From positions 65,956,115 to 66,020,114 of the forward strand of contig JBOZIK010000001.1 in the NCBI GenBank assembly GCA_051453625.1: DNA of 64,000 bases. Reading direction: 5' to 3'. The translations under genes and the position numbers were made by a program. Below, piece by piece: positions 27,331 through 40,170 of the stretch (the stretch's first letter is position 1; every line of letters begins with the position of its first letter). The DNA comes from Welwitschia mirabilis. Taxonomy: Eukaryota; Gnetophyta; Gnetopsida; Welwitschiales. The notes beneath the pieces were generated by a model. It was not told the DNA's origin and searched no databases. It worked only from the letters and a program-made list of their open reading frames with translations.

Positions 27331-27559
27331 ATTAACTAGAAATGATGAAAAATGACTAAATACTAATCTTTCAAGGTTATTACAAATCAACAATGGAGAA
27401 TTTAATTAATGAAAAGCATATAAAAAGAGAAATTAAGAAGGGATTACTAGTTTATATTCTATAGCTAAAATCAAGTAGCTTAAAGAAAGAAGAAATCTTA
27501 GTAAAGAATATACTAATAGTCCAAGAATATATTGATGTATTTACAATAGAATTACTAGG

Positions 27560-28508
27560 AATATCACCACTTTGGGAAGTTAAATTTTTTATTGCATTGA
27601 TCCCAGGAATCCAACCAAGTTATAAGGCACCATATAAAATGTCTCCTATAAAAATAAAAGAATTATAAACTTATCTAAAAGAATTATTACAAAAAATCTT
27701 CATTCACTCTAGTGTACCACCATGAAATGCATCTCTATTATTTATAAAGAAGAAGGATGGAACACCAAGATTAACCATTGATTATAAATAGCTAAATAAG
27801 ATTACTATCAAGAATAGGTATCTACTATTAAGAATAGATAACCTTTTTGATCAACTCAAGAAAGGTAAGGTATTCTTAAAAGTTATCCTAAAATCTGAAT
27901 ATCATCAATTTTGAATTAAGCAATAAGATTTCATAAAAAAACATTTAGAACCTGATATGGGCATTACTAGTTCACTATTATGTCTTTTGATTTAACTAAT
28001 GCCCCTGTAGTATTTATGAGTGTTATGGATTACATCTTCTAATCACATCTTAATTCCTATATAATAGTATTTATTAATGACATCCTCATTTTTTTCACAA
28101 CTTATGAAGAACATAAAAAATACTTAAGAATAGTATTTTAAACATTATAAAATTACTAATTATATGTCAACATGGAAAAATGCTCTTTTTGGAAGGAATT
28201 CATTTAATTTTTAGGCCATCTAATATCCAGGAAATGTATATTAGTTGATTAAGATAAAGTTAAAGTAATAATGGAATAGCTAATACATACAAACATTACT
28301 AAGGTTAAACACCTTTTTGATCTTGTAAAGTACTACTATCGATTTGTATTTAACTTCTCTAAGATAGCTTCTTCATTAATAAGACTTTTGAAGAAAAATA
28401 AAGACTTTCAATTGACTATGAAATGATAGCAATTATTGATTATATTAAAGAATGCTTAAATAGTTTTCTATTCTTAGTAATGTGAGATGATTCAAAGATC
28501 TTTTTAAT
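27560..28508 (+). pseudogene. Element E reverse transcriptase remnant, copy 1
   Basis: Ty3/gypsy RT. The entry motif IPGIQPSYKAPYKM is at about 27600-27641, followed by FIKKKDGTPRL (near 27740), a [13 protein letters not shown]-like block (27837-27875) and the catalytic loop FINDILIFF near 28070-28096, where the first Asp of FIDD has become Asn. Thumb and connection follow to the gap at 28509. Stops replace several Gln and Trp codons and the frame shifts repeatedly, so it is inactive. Confidence 0.8.
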
Positions 28509-28608
28509 NNNNNNNNNNNNNNNNNNNNNNNNNNNNNNNNNNNNNNNNNNNNNNNNNNNNNNNNNNNNNNNNNNNNNNNNNNNNNNNNNNNNNNNNNNNN
28601 NNNNNNNN

Positions 28609-29655
28609 CTAATGCACCATATAGGATGTCTACTACAAAAGTGAAAGAATTAAAAACTTAGCTTGAGGAACTCTTATAAAAAGGATTTATTCATCCTAGT
28701 ATATCATCATATGGAGTGTCTGTATTATTTATAAATAAGAAGGCTGGAATACTAATATTATGCATTAATTGTAGACAACTGAGTAAGGTTACTGTCAAGA
28801 ACAAGTATCTACTATTAAGAATAGATAACCTTTTTAATCAATTCAAGAAAGGTAAGGTATTCTTAAAAGTTATTCTAAATTTTGGATATCATCAATTTTG
28901 AATTAGGGAAGAATATTTCATAAAAAAATATTTAGAACCTGATATGGACAATACTAGTTCAATGTTATGCCTTTTTATTTAACTAATTCCCCCTGTAGTA
29001 TTTATGAGTCTTATGAATTACATCTTCTAATTACATCTTAATTTATTTATAATAGTATTTATTGATGACATCCTCATTTTTTTCATGACTTATGAAGGAC
29101 ATAAAAAATAATTGAGAATAGTATTTCAAACTTTATAAAATCACTAATTATATGTAAACATGGAAAAATTCTCTTTTTAGAAGGAATCCATTCAATTTTT
29201 TGACCATCTGATATTCAAGAAATATATATCAGTCAATTAAGATGAAGTTAGAGTAATAATGGGATAGCTAATACCTACAAATATTACTAAGGTTAGATGC
29301 TTTTTTGATCTTTTCGAGTACTACTATCGATTTGTCTTTAACTTCTCTAAGATAGCTTCTTCATTAATAAGACTTTTGAAGAAAAATAAAGAATTTTAAT
29401 GGACTATGAAATGCTAGCAATCATTGATCATATTAAAGAATAATTAAATATTTCTCTAGTCTTAGTAACATGAGATGATTTAAAGAACTTTTAGTTTATG
29501 TCAATACACCTAAAGAAGGCCTTTGAGAAATGCTTAAACCTTGAATTAAGAAGAATTTTCTCTATGATATAAATTTTCAAGTTTGAACAGATCATAAGAG
29601 TTTAAAATACATTTTTACTCAACCAAACTTAAACCTTAGGCAAAGAAGATGGATG
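28609..29655 (+). pseudogene. Element E RT and RNase H remnant, copy 2
   Basis: Repeats 27620-28508 after a gap and extends into RNase H. Here the RT loop keeps both Asp (FIDDILIFF, near 29056-29082). An open stretch of 61 codons spans 28716-28901. Compared with the third copy (29756-30375) it lacks about 115 bp inside RNase H near 29535. That real indel shows that the gap-flanking copies come from different haplotypes or different element copies. Confidence 0.75.
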
Positions 29656-29755
29656 NNNNNNNNNNNNNNNNNNNNNNNNNNNNNNNNNNNNNNNNNNNNN
29701 NNNNNNNNNNNNNNNNNNNNNNNNNNNNNNNNNNNNNNNNNNNNNNNNNNNNNNN

Positions 29756-30375
29756 AATGTATATTAGTTGATTAAGATAAAGTTAGAGTAATAATGGAAT
29801 AGCTAATACATACAAATATTACTAAGGTTAAACACCTTTTTGATCTTGTAAAGTACTACTATCGATTTGTCTTCAACTTCTCTAAGATAGCTTCTTCATT
29901 AATAAAACTTTTGAAGAAAAATAAAGACTTTCAATCGACTATGAAATGCTAGCAATTATTGATTATATTAAAGAATGCTTAAATAGTTTTCTAGTCTTAG
30001 TAATGTGAGATGATTCAAAGATCTTTTTAGTTTATACTAATACACCTGAAGAAGGCCTTAGAAAAATGCTTAAACAAGATAAAAAAGTAAGAGCATATGG
30101 ATTAAGACAAATTAAAACTTATGAGAGAAATTATCCTATTCATGATCTTGAATTAACTACAATAATTTTTGCTTTAAAATTATGAAAGCATTTTCTCTAT
30201 GATATAAATTTTCAAGTTTGAATAAATCATAAGAGTTTAAAATATATTTTTACTCAATCAAACTTAAACCTTAGACAAAGAAGATGGATAAAATTTTTAT
30301 GTGATTTTGATCTAGGAATTTTATCCCTTGAAGGTAAGAAAAATAAGGTTGCAAATGTTCTTAGTAGATAAGGTT
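29756..30375 (+). pseudogene. Element E RT connection and RNase H remnant, copy 3
   Basis: Third partial copy after the gap at 29656-29755. It contains the RNase H end block [12 protein letters not shown] (about 30287-30322) and the closing ANVLSR relic of the usual ADALSR. It runs without a gap into integrase, so it is the contiguous version. Confidence 0.75.
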
Positions 30376-31860
30376 ATCCTAAGGTAATCATGGAAATTCA
30401 AAGCCAAATTCCTATCATTATATTAGAGGAACAAGAAAAAGACAAGAATTTTTAAAAATTAGAAGACTAGTTGGAAAAATTAATAGACTTAAAGAATTTT
30501 AGTATTGATTTAAATGATATTATCAGATTCAAGAAAGATTTTTGGTTCTTAATGTAGATGAAATTAGACATAATCTAATGTTTAAATTTCATAATCCACT
30601 TATAAAGGTCATCTTAGAGGAAATGAAATGTATCAAAACATGAGACAAAAATATTTAATGGCCAAGAATGAAAAGGGAAATAGCAAAATTTATGTTAAGA
30701 TGTCTTAGTAATCAATAAGTTAAAGTAGAACATAGAAATCCAGTAGGATTACTTTATCCTCATGATATTTCAGAATATAAATGGGATAAGATTTACATAG
30801 AATTTAACTTTCAAAAACTTAAAAAGGTAATGACTTTATTATGGGAATAATTGATAGAGTAACTAAATTAGCACATTTCATTCCAGTAAAATCTACTTAT
30901 GATGCCAAGTATGTAGCTAAACTATATATTTAAAATATTACTCGATTGCATGATGTGCCTTTAGTAATTATTAATAATAGAGATCCAAAATTTACTTNNN
31001 NNNNNNNNNNNNNNNNNNNNNNNNNNNNNNNNNNNNNNNNNNNNNNNNNNNNNNNNNNNNNNNNNNNNNNNNNNNNNNNNNNNNNNNNNNNNNNNNNAAA
31101 GGGAACTAGAAAAATTTATGTTAAGATGTCTTAGTTATCAATAAGTTAAAGTAGAACATAGAAATCCAGTAGGATTACTTTATTCTCATGATATTTCAGA
31201 ATATAAATGGGATAAGATTTACATAGAATTTAACTTTCAAAAACTCAAAAAGGTAATGACTCTATTATGGGAATAATTAATAGAGTAACTAAATTAGCAC
31301 ATTTTATTCCAGTAAAATCTACTTATGATGCCAAGTATGTAGCTAAACTATATATTTAAAATATTATTCAATTGCATGAAGTGCCTTTAGTAATTATTAA
31401 TAATAGAGATTCAAAATTTACTTCTAAGTTTTGGTAAGAATTACAAATGGGTTTAGGAACTAAGTTAGATGTGAGCACTATGTTTTAACCTTAAATGAAT
31501 GATTAGAAAAAAGAGTTAATTAAATTTTAAAATATCGTTTTAGAGCATGTACTCTAGATAATATTAAGAGTTATAGAGTTTAATTTAAATGGATCCATTT
31601 AAAGCCTTATATGGTAGGAAGTGTAGAGCACCTACTTCATAGATGGAACCTGAAGAAAGTTTGATAATAGAACTAGAAATATTATAAAAAATGAAAACTA
31701 AAATAAGGATCATTAAAAATAGACTGAAAGAAGCAACAAATAGACAAAGATATATGCAGACTGTCAAAAAAAAGATCTTGAGTTTAAAATATATAATCAT
31801 ATATTTCTTAAAGTATCACCAATGAAATTAATAATGAGAGAGTCAAGAGATTAAAATTAT
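30376..31860 (+). pseudogene. Element E integrase remnant
   Basis: Gypsy integrase with an HHCC-type zinc-binding region (about 30580-30720). Its last Cys pair is degraded to RCLSNQ. The DDE core follows, then a C-terminal region to about 31860 with the relic VSPMKL. A block usually reading SDRDPKF reads NNRDPKF (30970-30990), and in the repeated copy NNRDSKF. The Asp that should be catalytic is therefore Asn in both. A 100-N gap at 30998-31097 is flanked by an equal-length 326-bp duplication (30672-30997 and 31098-31423). Confidence 0.8.
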
Positions 31861-32225
31861 CTCCATGATTTATAAAACCATTTGAAATATTAATAATAAT
31901 TGGACCTTTTACATACAAGCTTACTATGCCCCCTCGATTATTGCACATGCATGATGTTTACTAGGTAAGTATGCTAATAAAGTATATTACAAATCCTTCT
32001 CATGTGTTAAATTGGTCTTATATTAAGGTGGAACTAGATTTTTTAACTATAAAAAATCAAAAGCAGTACTAAATCCATGAATCATCAAGTTAAAAAATAG
32101 GAAGATCCATCAAATGAAGATAAAATAAAGTAATCACTGTCTTAATGAAGCTACTTGAAAGTTAGAGGAAACAATGAAAAATCAATATCCAAATCTTTTT
32201 AAATCTTATAATATGTAGTTAGGTG
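31861..32225 (+). pseudogene. Pol C-terminal tail, chromodomain-like remnant
   Basis: The translation keeps MPPRLLHMHDVY (near 31926-31961) and NPSHVLNWSYI (near 31990-32024), the end of the integrase C-terminal domain in plant chromoviruses. The following segment to about 32225 corresponds in position to the chromodomain, which tethers integration to chromatin in this clade. Only scattered residues remain, so the chromodomain call rests on position and family knowledge. Confidence 0.55.
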
Positions 32226-32271
32226 TTTTCAATATTTTTATATATCTCAATTCCCAGAAGTGAATCAATCT

Positions 32272-32284
32272 AAGTGGGGAAGAA
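32272..32284 (+). promoter_or_regulatory. Polypurine tract of element E
   Basis: AAGTGGGGAAGAA directly precedes the 3' LTR start at 32285. It is the plus-strand DNA priming site of the element. Confidence 0.75.
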
Positions 32285-35200
32285 TTTCATATCCCATATT
32301 TTATAAACCTTATTTACTTAAATAATAAGTATATAAAGCTCTTACTCAAATTAATAATTATCCTTATTTAAGTTTCTAATGAAATAAGATGTCATTTTAA
32401 AATTAACCTTAGTTTGTAATCTTTATAGTTTACTATAAAATTGATAAAAAATTATTTTAAAAGGTTTTTTAATGAGAAAATCTATTTAAACATTTAAAAT
32501 TAGATAATCCCATTATGCGAGGAATTAAAATCACATGAGAAAACTAATAAATTGAAAGTTTCAAGAGAACATAATAATATGTTTTTCATCTTATTTACTC
32601 ATTTATATTCTTGGTAAATGTAATAAGTGTACTATATTATAAATAAATATTTTCTTACTTATGTTATGATATTGATAAATTTTATGCATTTTGAAATAAA
32701 TAAGCATTTGAACAAGTATATGAAATTTTACCTAGAACCAAGAATGATAAATGAATAGATTTACTCTATCATGAATTTTATATTATTGAGATGTATAAGG
32801 GCACTCTGTTCATAGCATACTTATTATTTTATACATTGGAATTAAAGATTTTGTCTCATTATGCCTATGAAGGATTAAAAAGAGCTATCATAAGGAAATG
32901 ATGCATGTAATTAACCTTACCAATTAAAGTAAGAAGATTACTCACCCTAGTTAGCTGCATCAGTTATAAATATGATCTCTTTTTATACTCCAATGTTAGT
33001 TATTACTCATCCCACTTATTAATGTTAAATCATGTGATTTTGTAATTTTGAGCTATGTGCCTTTGTTTATCTATATATAGAGATCCTTTTCTTTCTTGTT
33101 AAAAGGAGATACTTTTCATTTTATNNNNNNNNNNNNNNNNNNNNNNNNNNNNNNNNNNNNNNNNNNNNNNNNNNNNNNNNNNNNNNNNNNNNNNNNNNNN
33201 NNNNNNNNNNNNNNNNNNNNNNNNCTAGAACCAAGAATGATAAATGAGTAGATTCACTCTATTATGAATTTTATATTATTAAGATGTATAAGGGCACTCC
33301 GTTCATAGCATACTTATTGTTTTATACATTGCAATTAAAGATTTTATCTCATTGTGTCTATGAAGGATTAAAAAGAGCTAGCATAAGGAAATGATGCATG
33401 TAATTAACCTTACCAATTAAAGGAAGAAGATTACTCACCTTAGTTAGTTTCATGAGTTATAAATATGATCTCTTTTTATACTCCAATGTTAGTTATTACT
33501 CGTCCCACTTATTAATGTTAAATCATGTGATTTTGTAATTTTGAGCTATGTACCTTTGTTTATCTATATATAGAGATCCTTTTCTTTCTTGTTAAATTAG
33601 ATACTTTTCTTTCGCTTCATACAAGTACATTTCTTCTTTCCTCTCTCTCTCACACTCTTACTCACACACACACACACACTCTCTCTCTCTCTCTCTCTCA
33701 CTCTCTCTCTTACTCTCACATACACACACACACACAAGCACACCCACACACACACACACCCACACTTTATCACATACACACACACACTCACTCTCTTTTC
33801 TCTCTCACATACATACACATAGATACATTCTTTCATTCTCTTATTTATGGAGCTTAGTGCTTAAAAGCATGAAACTAAGGAACTCTTAAGCTTGGATATT
33901 CATCATATTTAACTATCAAGGTCTTACTAATATTTCCAAATAAGCTCTTACTCTTATTGTCATATTATCTCTTTTTTCTATTAGAATGATGTGATATTTG
34001 ATTATGGAATTATTTATGACTTTATGCAATTATGTTATAAAATATTATTTCTTCCCATTGACTCTCACCAAGATGTAATAGTGAGATACAAAGAGTATCT
34101 TATGCTTGGTTATAGAGGATTAGTGATGAATGATTATGGCCAAGTGACTAGGGTGTTCACTATTAAAAAAGAAAAANNNNNNNNNNNNNNNNNNNNNNNN
34201 NNNNNNNNNNNNNNNNNNNNNNNNNNNNNNNNNNNNNNNNNNNNNNNNNNNNNNNNNNNNNNNNNNNNNNNNNNNNACACAAACACATTCTTTCATTCTC
34301 TTATTTATGGAGCTTAGATCTTAAAAGCATGAAACTAAGGAACTCTTAAGCTTGGATCTTCATCATCTTTAACTATCAATGTCTTACTAATCTTTCCAAA
34401 TAAGCTCTCACTCTTATTGTCATATTATCTCTTTTTTCTGTTAGAATGATGTGATATTTGATTATGGAATTATTTATGACTTTATACAATTATGTTATAA
34501 AATATTATTTCTTCCCATTAGCTCTCACCAAGATGTAATAGTGAGATATAAAGAGTATCTTATGCTTGGTTATAAAGGATTAGTGATGAATGATTATGGC
34601 CAAGTGACTAGGGTGTTCACTATTAAAAAAGAAAAAGGAAAAAAATTGGACATCCATGTTCATTTTAGTATCATATTTTTTATCTATTATACATTAGGAT
34701 CATCTTATTAGGGACAAAGTATGGTCCTCAAAAATCACTTTAGATTAGTACTTTTTTATTAAAATCCAAAGGCTCATAATAAATGATTCTTTTAGAATTA
34801 ACTTGATTTTTCTTTTTATAATGATTTTCTTTCTACAATTGATTTTTATTTTCATATGTAATTAGTTAGTATATCCATTATTTTAATGATCTAAGTAACT
34901 ATTTAACTAGTTATAAAAACTTTATCATATTTTTATTATGGCCAAGAATTAAATTTCTAGAATAGAGGTAAAAACATTATATCTTATTAATTAGTAGGTA
35001 TAAATTAGTGAAATGTTTTCTTGTAAGTCTAGGATTGTATTATAAATGATTAAAATGTTATTTATTTTTTCATGTTATAAATATGTTATGGAGATTATCA
35101 TACAAGCATGGAAAAATATTTCTAGGATTAGCATAGCTCTAGGTATGTTTTAGTTTATTATGAAGATGTTATTTGATACATTTTGAACATCTTTACTATT

Positions 35201-36215
35201 TTTGAAAGAAAAATATAAGAATATTTTCTTTATTTAGATAGAAAAGAATAGACTATTTCCTTTATCTAGGTTTTTATTATTATAATCTTGAAAATATAAA
35301 TGTTCTTGTGTGATTGCTTTCTTTTTATGATTATTTCTATAAAATGAATCAAAGATGATTAGAATTTTTATAACTCGATAAATGATTCATTAAATATCTA
35401 CATTAGTTAGAATTGTTTACATGCATTTGTGTGGTGTATGCATTAAATAAGACTAAATTAAGATAATTCTAATAATATTTATCCTCATACTTTGATTTCA
35501 TTACCAAGGTGGATTGCATTACATTTTTTTTTATGATACCCTCTAAAAGTGGATTTCATAACCACTCAGATGCCTTACTCATATATGAACTTACTATGAC
35601 TTAATGTTTCAAGCCTTTAACATCAATTGATTATGTTGCATCATCTAAATATGCTTCAAGGAAAGGGGGGTTTGATTTATAAGTATGCATTCACCTCAGA
35701 TACTGCCTATCACCTATATTAAGGGTATATTGAGGTCAAGTGAAAGCCTATGGAGTTCAACCTAGTCACGTTTGTATAGTTTAAAATCTAAAGTAGAACC
35801 AACTCACATCCAGAGAATGGATGCATATTGAGTTGTAATGCCATTAATTGAAGTTGTAACCTCCTATTATATTAGTTAAGTATTATCCTTAAATTTTATC
35901 TATCTATGTTGACAAGTTTACATATTCTCAACTATTCATAAGCTATTTTTTATGTGATAAAAAATTAGGAAGAAATGGAGGATACAAACTTATGACATTC
36001 CTATTATTTACAAATCAAAATAACCTAGAAATTAATTATATATAAATATATAATATTAATATGATTTATTTTTCTTAGGATATAGAAATTTTAATTAAGA
36101 AGTAAGTNNNNNNNNNNGAATTTGGTTATAGGTTCTGTTGTATCTATTAGGTATAAATATATTAAAGAAGAAAGAAAGGGAAAAAAATGTGCTTAAGAGA
36201 AAAGAGGGTGTTACA
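32285..36215 (+). mobile_element. Element E, 3' LTR
   Basis: Starts as TTTCATATCCCATATT after the polypurine tract and ends GGGTGTTACA at 36206-36215. Gap-flanking duplications occur at 33125-33224, 34177-34276 and 36440-36539. The last repeats the LTR end and flank, so an alternative right end is 36971. The TATA region is at 33070-33080, repeated at 33563-33573. The LTR end is followed by M's gag sequence in minus orientation, which shows the nested insertion. Confidence 0.8.
33642..33815. repeat. Compound CT/CA microsatellite inside LTR
   Basis: Interleaved CT and CA runs with CACA-CCC interruptions, at the same place downstream of the TATA box as the (CA)32 in the outer 5' LTR. The apparent reverse-strand open frame rich in Cys and Val across it is a by-product of the repeat. 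Confidence 0.9.
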
Positions 36216-37990
36216 ATAACCAAATAAAATATTTACTTTTTTATTACTAACTAAAGCCTTACTTTTTATGATAGAGCTCTAAAATTATACTTCTTAATTA
36301 TTTGTTACTACTTAAAGTTATTCTATTAATTTGGAAATGCTTTTTAATCCTTATACATTTTCTAGTTATTACCTAAGAGGTTTCTATTATATAATATAGA
36401 TTCTCCCATATTATGATTTTGTTTATAGTTTTATTATCGNNNNNNNNNNNNNNNNNNNNNNNNNNNNNNNNNNNNNNNNNNNNNNNNNNNNNNNNNNNNN
36501 NNNNNNNNNNNNNNNNNNNNNNNNNNNNNNNNNNNNNNNAGTTTAAAATCTAAAGTAGAAACAACTCACATCTAAAAAATGGTTGGATATTGAGTTGTAA
36601 CGCCATTAATTGGAGTTGTAACCTTCTATTATACTAGTTAAGTATTATCCTTAAATTTTATCTATTTATGTTGACAACAAGTTTACATTTCCTCAACTAT
36701 TCATTAGATATATTTTATGTGACAAAAAAATATGAAGAAATGAAGGACACAAACTTATGACATTCTTATTATTTACAAACCAAAATAACCTAGAAATTAA
36801 TTATAGATAAATATATAATATTAATATGATCTATTTTTCTTAAGATACAGAAATTTTAATTAAGAAGTAAGTAGAATTTGATTTTAGGTTCTATTGTGTC
36901 TATTAGATACAAATATATTAAAGAAGAAAGAAAGGAAAAAAAATGTGCTTAAGATAAAAGAGGGTGTTACAATAATCAAATAAAATATTTACTTTTTTAT
37001 TACTAGGTAAAGCTTTACTTTCTATGATAGAGCTTTAAATTACACTTATTGATTATCTATTACTACTTGAAGTTATTCTATTAATTGGAAAATGCTTTTT
37101 AATCCTTGTACATTTTCTAGTTATTATCTAAGAGGTTTCTATTACATAATAAAGATTCTTCCATATTATGATTTTGTTCATAGTTTTATTATCAATATAT
37201 TTTATTTTACTATATCTTACATTGTTACTGATTAAACATTTACTAGAAATTAGATCTCCTGGTTAACTACTTATATAGATTTGACTAGGAACATCCAATT
37301 TCTTTTAGAATAGAGCCTACTTAGGTTTATTAAAATTCCTATGTCTACTATTACTACTATTGATATTATTTTTACTAAAGTACCAATTCTGTTTTTAATA
37401 AGATATTTGTGATTAATTTCCTTTAAGGATTTATTCCCATGAATAAATTATTTTCTTAATTTCTTATTATTAGTTTTATTCTATTACTTTTGTCTTTTCT
37501 ATAACATTAGCTAGATTCTTAGGTTAAAACATGGATACTTTGGTAGCAATAATAATAAGAAGACTATAAAAAAAGAGATTTTCTTTAGCTTTTTCATCTA
37601 GATATATATGTAATACATATCTTAATAATTCTACAAATTTACACTCATGAGATGTTATGATCACATCATGATCTTATTTTAAATTGTAGAATTTTATAAG
37701 CTTCTAATAAATATAAAACCTAATGATACATCTCTCCTAAAACATGTGCTCAAGTTTCCTTTATAAAATTTTTAGATCTTCTAAATTAATCATTTATGTT
37801 TCCCCCCATGTGTTAGCTTCTCTTTATAACATATAAATAGTTAAATAATTCTTTTCATATTCATCACATCCTAAGGTATGTATAATATTTTTAACATCAC
37901 TTAGTTATGATTTTGCTTTGCATATATCTGGACCTTATATAAACTTTGGTAGATTTAGTTTCCTAAATTAATTTTCTCTTACTCACTTCC
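36216..37990 (-). pseudogene. Element M gag remnant
   Basis: Reverse-strand homologue of E gag. At about 37520-37660 it gives LDEKAKENLFF and ATKVSMF, matching the E block at 25800-25910. The stretch immediately right of E's 3' LTR matches, in reverse, the gag-protease boundary of E (near 26990-27070), so E inserted there. The junction is doubled by the gap at 36440-36539 (35780-36439 recurs as 36540-37194). A 10-N gap lies at 36108-36117 just inside the LTR. Confidence 0.7.
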
Positions 37991-39136
37991 TTATGTAATT
38001 GACACCATTATTTACTTATGGATGTTAATCGTGGTTTACTATTTATAATAGGAACTACATGAGTGAATTCATTAGTGCTTCTATATTAAGGTTGAATGAG
38101 GGTTGATGTACAATATTATGTTACTAATTCTCTTATGAATTCTCTTGATGTTGGCTAGTTGATGCAAATGAGCTATCCTTAAGATTTAACTGATGATAAC
38201 AAGGAATCTAAAAAAGTAGAAATTTTTATAAGATTACAATTAAAATAAAGGTTAAATTACAAATACGTTTATAATCTTATAACAGATATGGTTATTATTA
38301 TGAGGTGATTTATCGTCATTTATAACTTAAAGTACATAATCAAGTTTACTTCCTATCTTTATTTTAAATAGATAAGGTTTATTAGGTTTACAAGTTATGA
38401 ATATGGGGTTTTCCTTTAATGTCACATAACCATATAATTGATGAATAACTTGGTTAAAGGTTTAATTACTTCCAAGCATATCTAATTATAAGGCATTATC
38501 TTATTTATTTATATTTTTTACAAAAGGTTAAACTCTCTCGAAAATCATTTAAGATCATTATCCTACATTCTTAAGATAATTGTAATTCTTCTAAGTGATT
38601 ATTATCTATAGTTAAAAGATAGAATCTTTAATGACTTAAATCTATCATTCTTCTAGGTTTGTTTAGGAATTTAGAATTATCATAAATATGATTCACATAA
38701 TGATTATCTACAAAGTGATTTATAGTTAAAGTTATGAATACTTTGGAACTATTAAAAATATACTTAACTTCTAGGATTATTAAGATGCTAGGATTATCAT
38801 TAATATTTGAAATTAACATAAAGGTGATTTGGCGTTCTTTAGAGAGTAGGAAGATTATAGGTATAATCAAATTCATGACTATTGAGAGATATGATTAAGT
38901 TCATGCCTATCTAGAAGTTAGGATTATATTAAAATCTAGTATTACAAAGGATATCATCTATTTTTCTCAAGATTTATAATTATTAGGAATATAATTAACT
39001 TTATATATACTAGGAATTAAGGTTGTTATGATTATAACTAATGATTACTTAGGGAGAAAGGTTGTTAAATATATAGTTGGATTTATATTTTTATAAATTT
39101 ATAAGTACATGATATAGTATGATTTAAGTTAATCTA
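37991..39136 (-). other. Element M untranslated leader
   Basis: Reverse-strand match to E's leader (23773-25439), lying between M's gag and M's PBS. It shares the same loosely repeated phrases. No gene recognised. A short reverse-strand open frame at 38628-38876 resembles the one in E's leader near 24035 but has no known domain. Confidence 0.6.
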
Positions 39137-39150
39137 GAGCTTTGATACTA
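39137..39150 (-). promoter_or_regulatory. Primer-binding site of element M
   Basis: The reverse strand reads TAGTATCAAAGCTC, a two-mismatch form of the iMet-tRNA complement, three bases from the LTR end at 39154. The duplicated equivalent is at 41840-41853, beside the second LTR start at 41857. Confidence 0.7.
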
Positions 39151-39153
39151 ATT

Positions 39154-40170
39154 TGTGATACCCTACCTTTTTGGACCCTAATTAGGTATCTTTTCTTTTC
39201 TTTTCTTTTCTTTTTGCTTAATTTCTTCTTTAATACTATTAACTAACACATACAGCAAAACCGAGGATTAAATTTTATTTACTTCTTTATAAGCATTTTT
39301 ATATTCTTAAGAAAATAAATTATACTATTAGTACATATTTACCTATGACTAATTTCTAGGTAATTTTGGTTTACAAACAATAGCAATCTCATAAGGTTAC
39401 ATTCATATATTCATAGGATTTCAATACATAGAAAGATATCTTATAAATAGTTGAGAAGATATAAACTTATTATAAAACATACATGAATAAGTTTGAGGAT
39501 AATACTTAATCAATATAATGGAAGGTTGTAACTCTCATTAATGGCATTATAACTTAATATCTAGCCATCCTCTAGACATAATTTGCTTCTACTTTAAGCT
39601 CCAAACTATACAAATATTACTATTCTTAGCTTCATATGCTTATAATTTACCTCAATATATCCCAAATACAAGTGACTATGGTATATGATGTGGATGCATG
39701 CTTACAAGTAACTCCACTTGTTTGAAACATCTCTAGATGATGCAACATGATATATTAATGCCAAGAGCTTGGGATATTAAGTTGAAATGAGTTCATACAT
39801 TGGTAGGACAAGAGATTAATGATTAAGTCACTTATATAAAGGTACCATTAAAAAAATGCAATTTAACCAACCTTGGTAATGAAGTCTAAGTATGAAGATG
39901 ATCATTATTATGATATTCTTGATTTAGTCCTTGTCAATGAGTATATCACATAAATCTATGTATATAACTTTAACTAATGTAGATATTTAATAAATTATTT
40001 ACCCACTTATAGTCGTTCTAATCATCATTAGATTCATTTTATAGAAATAGTCATACAAAATGCAAAACAAACATACAAAAACATCTTTATACTTAACATT
40101 ATAGTAATGAAAATTTAAATAAAACAAATATTTTTTTCTTTTTTCAATAATAATAACAATATTCAAAATA
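39154..40170 (-). mobile_element. Element M 5' LTR, first partial copy
   Basis: Begins TGTGATACCCTACC on the plus strand (the LTR end in element orientation) and runs parallel to 41857-42870. At 40170 it breaks off abruptly into unrelated, less AT-rich DNA. A (TTTTC)n tract sits at 39191-39215. Confidence 0.7.

Noticed and set aside
33597-33836. Reverse-strand Cys/Val-rich open frame
   Set aside because: A by-product of the CT/CA microsatellite.
33991-34711. Open frames of about 86-108 codons in E's 3' LTR, with relatives at 21079 and 12175
   Set aside because: The conceptual proteins look alike because the LTRs are homologous. The frames open at non-ATG codons, one crosses a gap, and other copies have stops. 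The shared DNA motif is reported instead.
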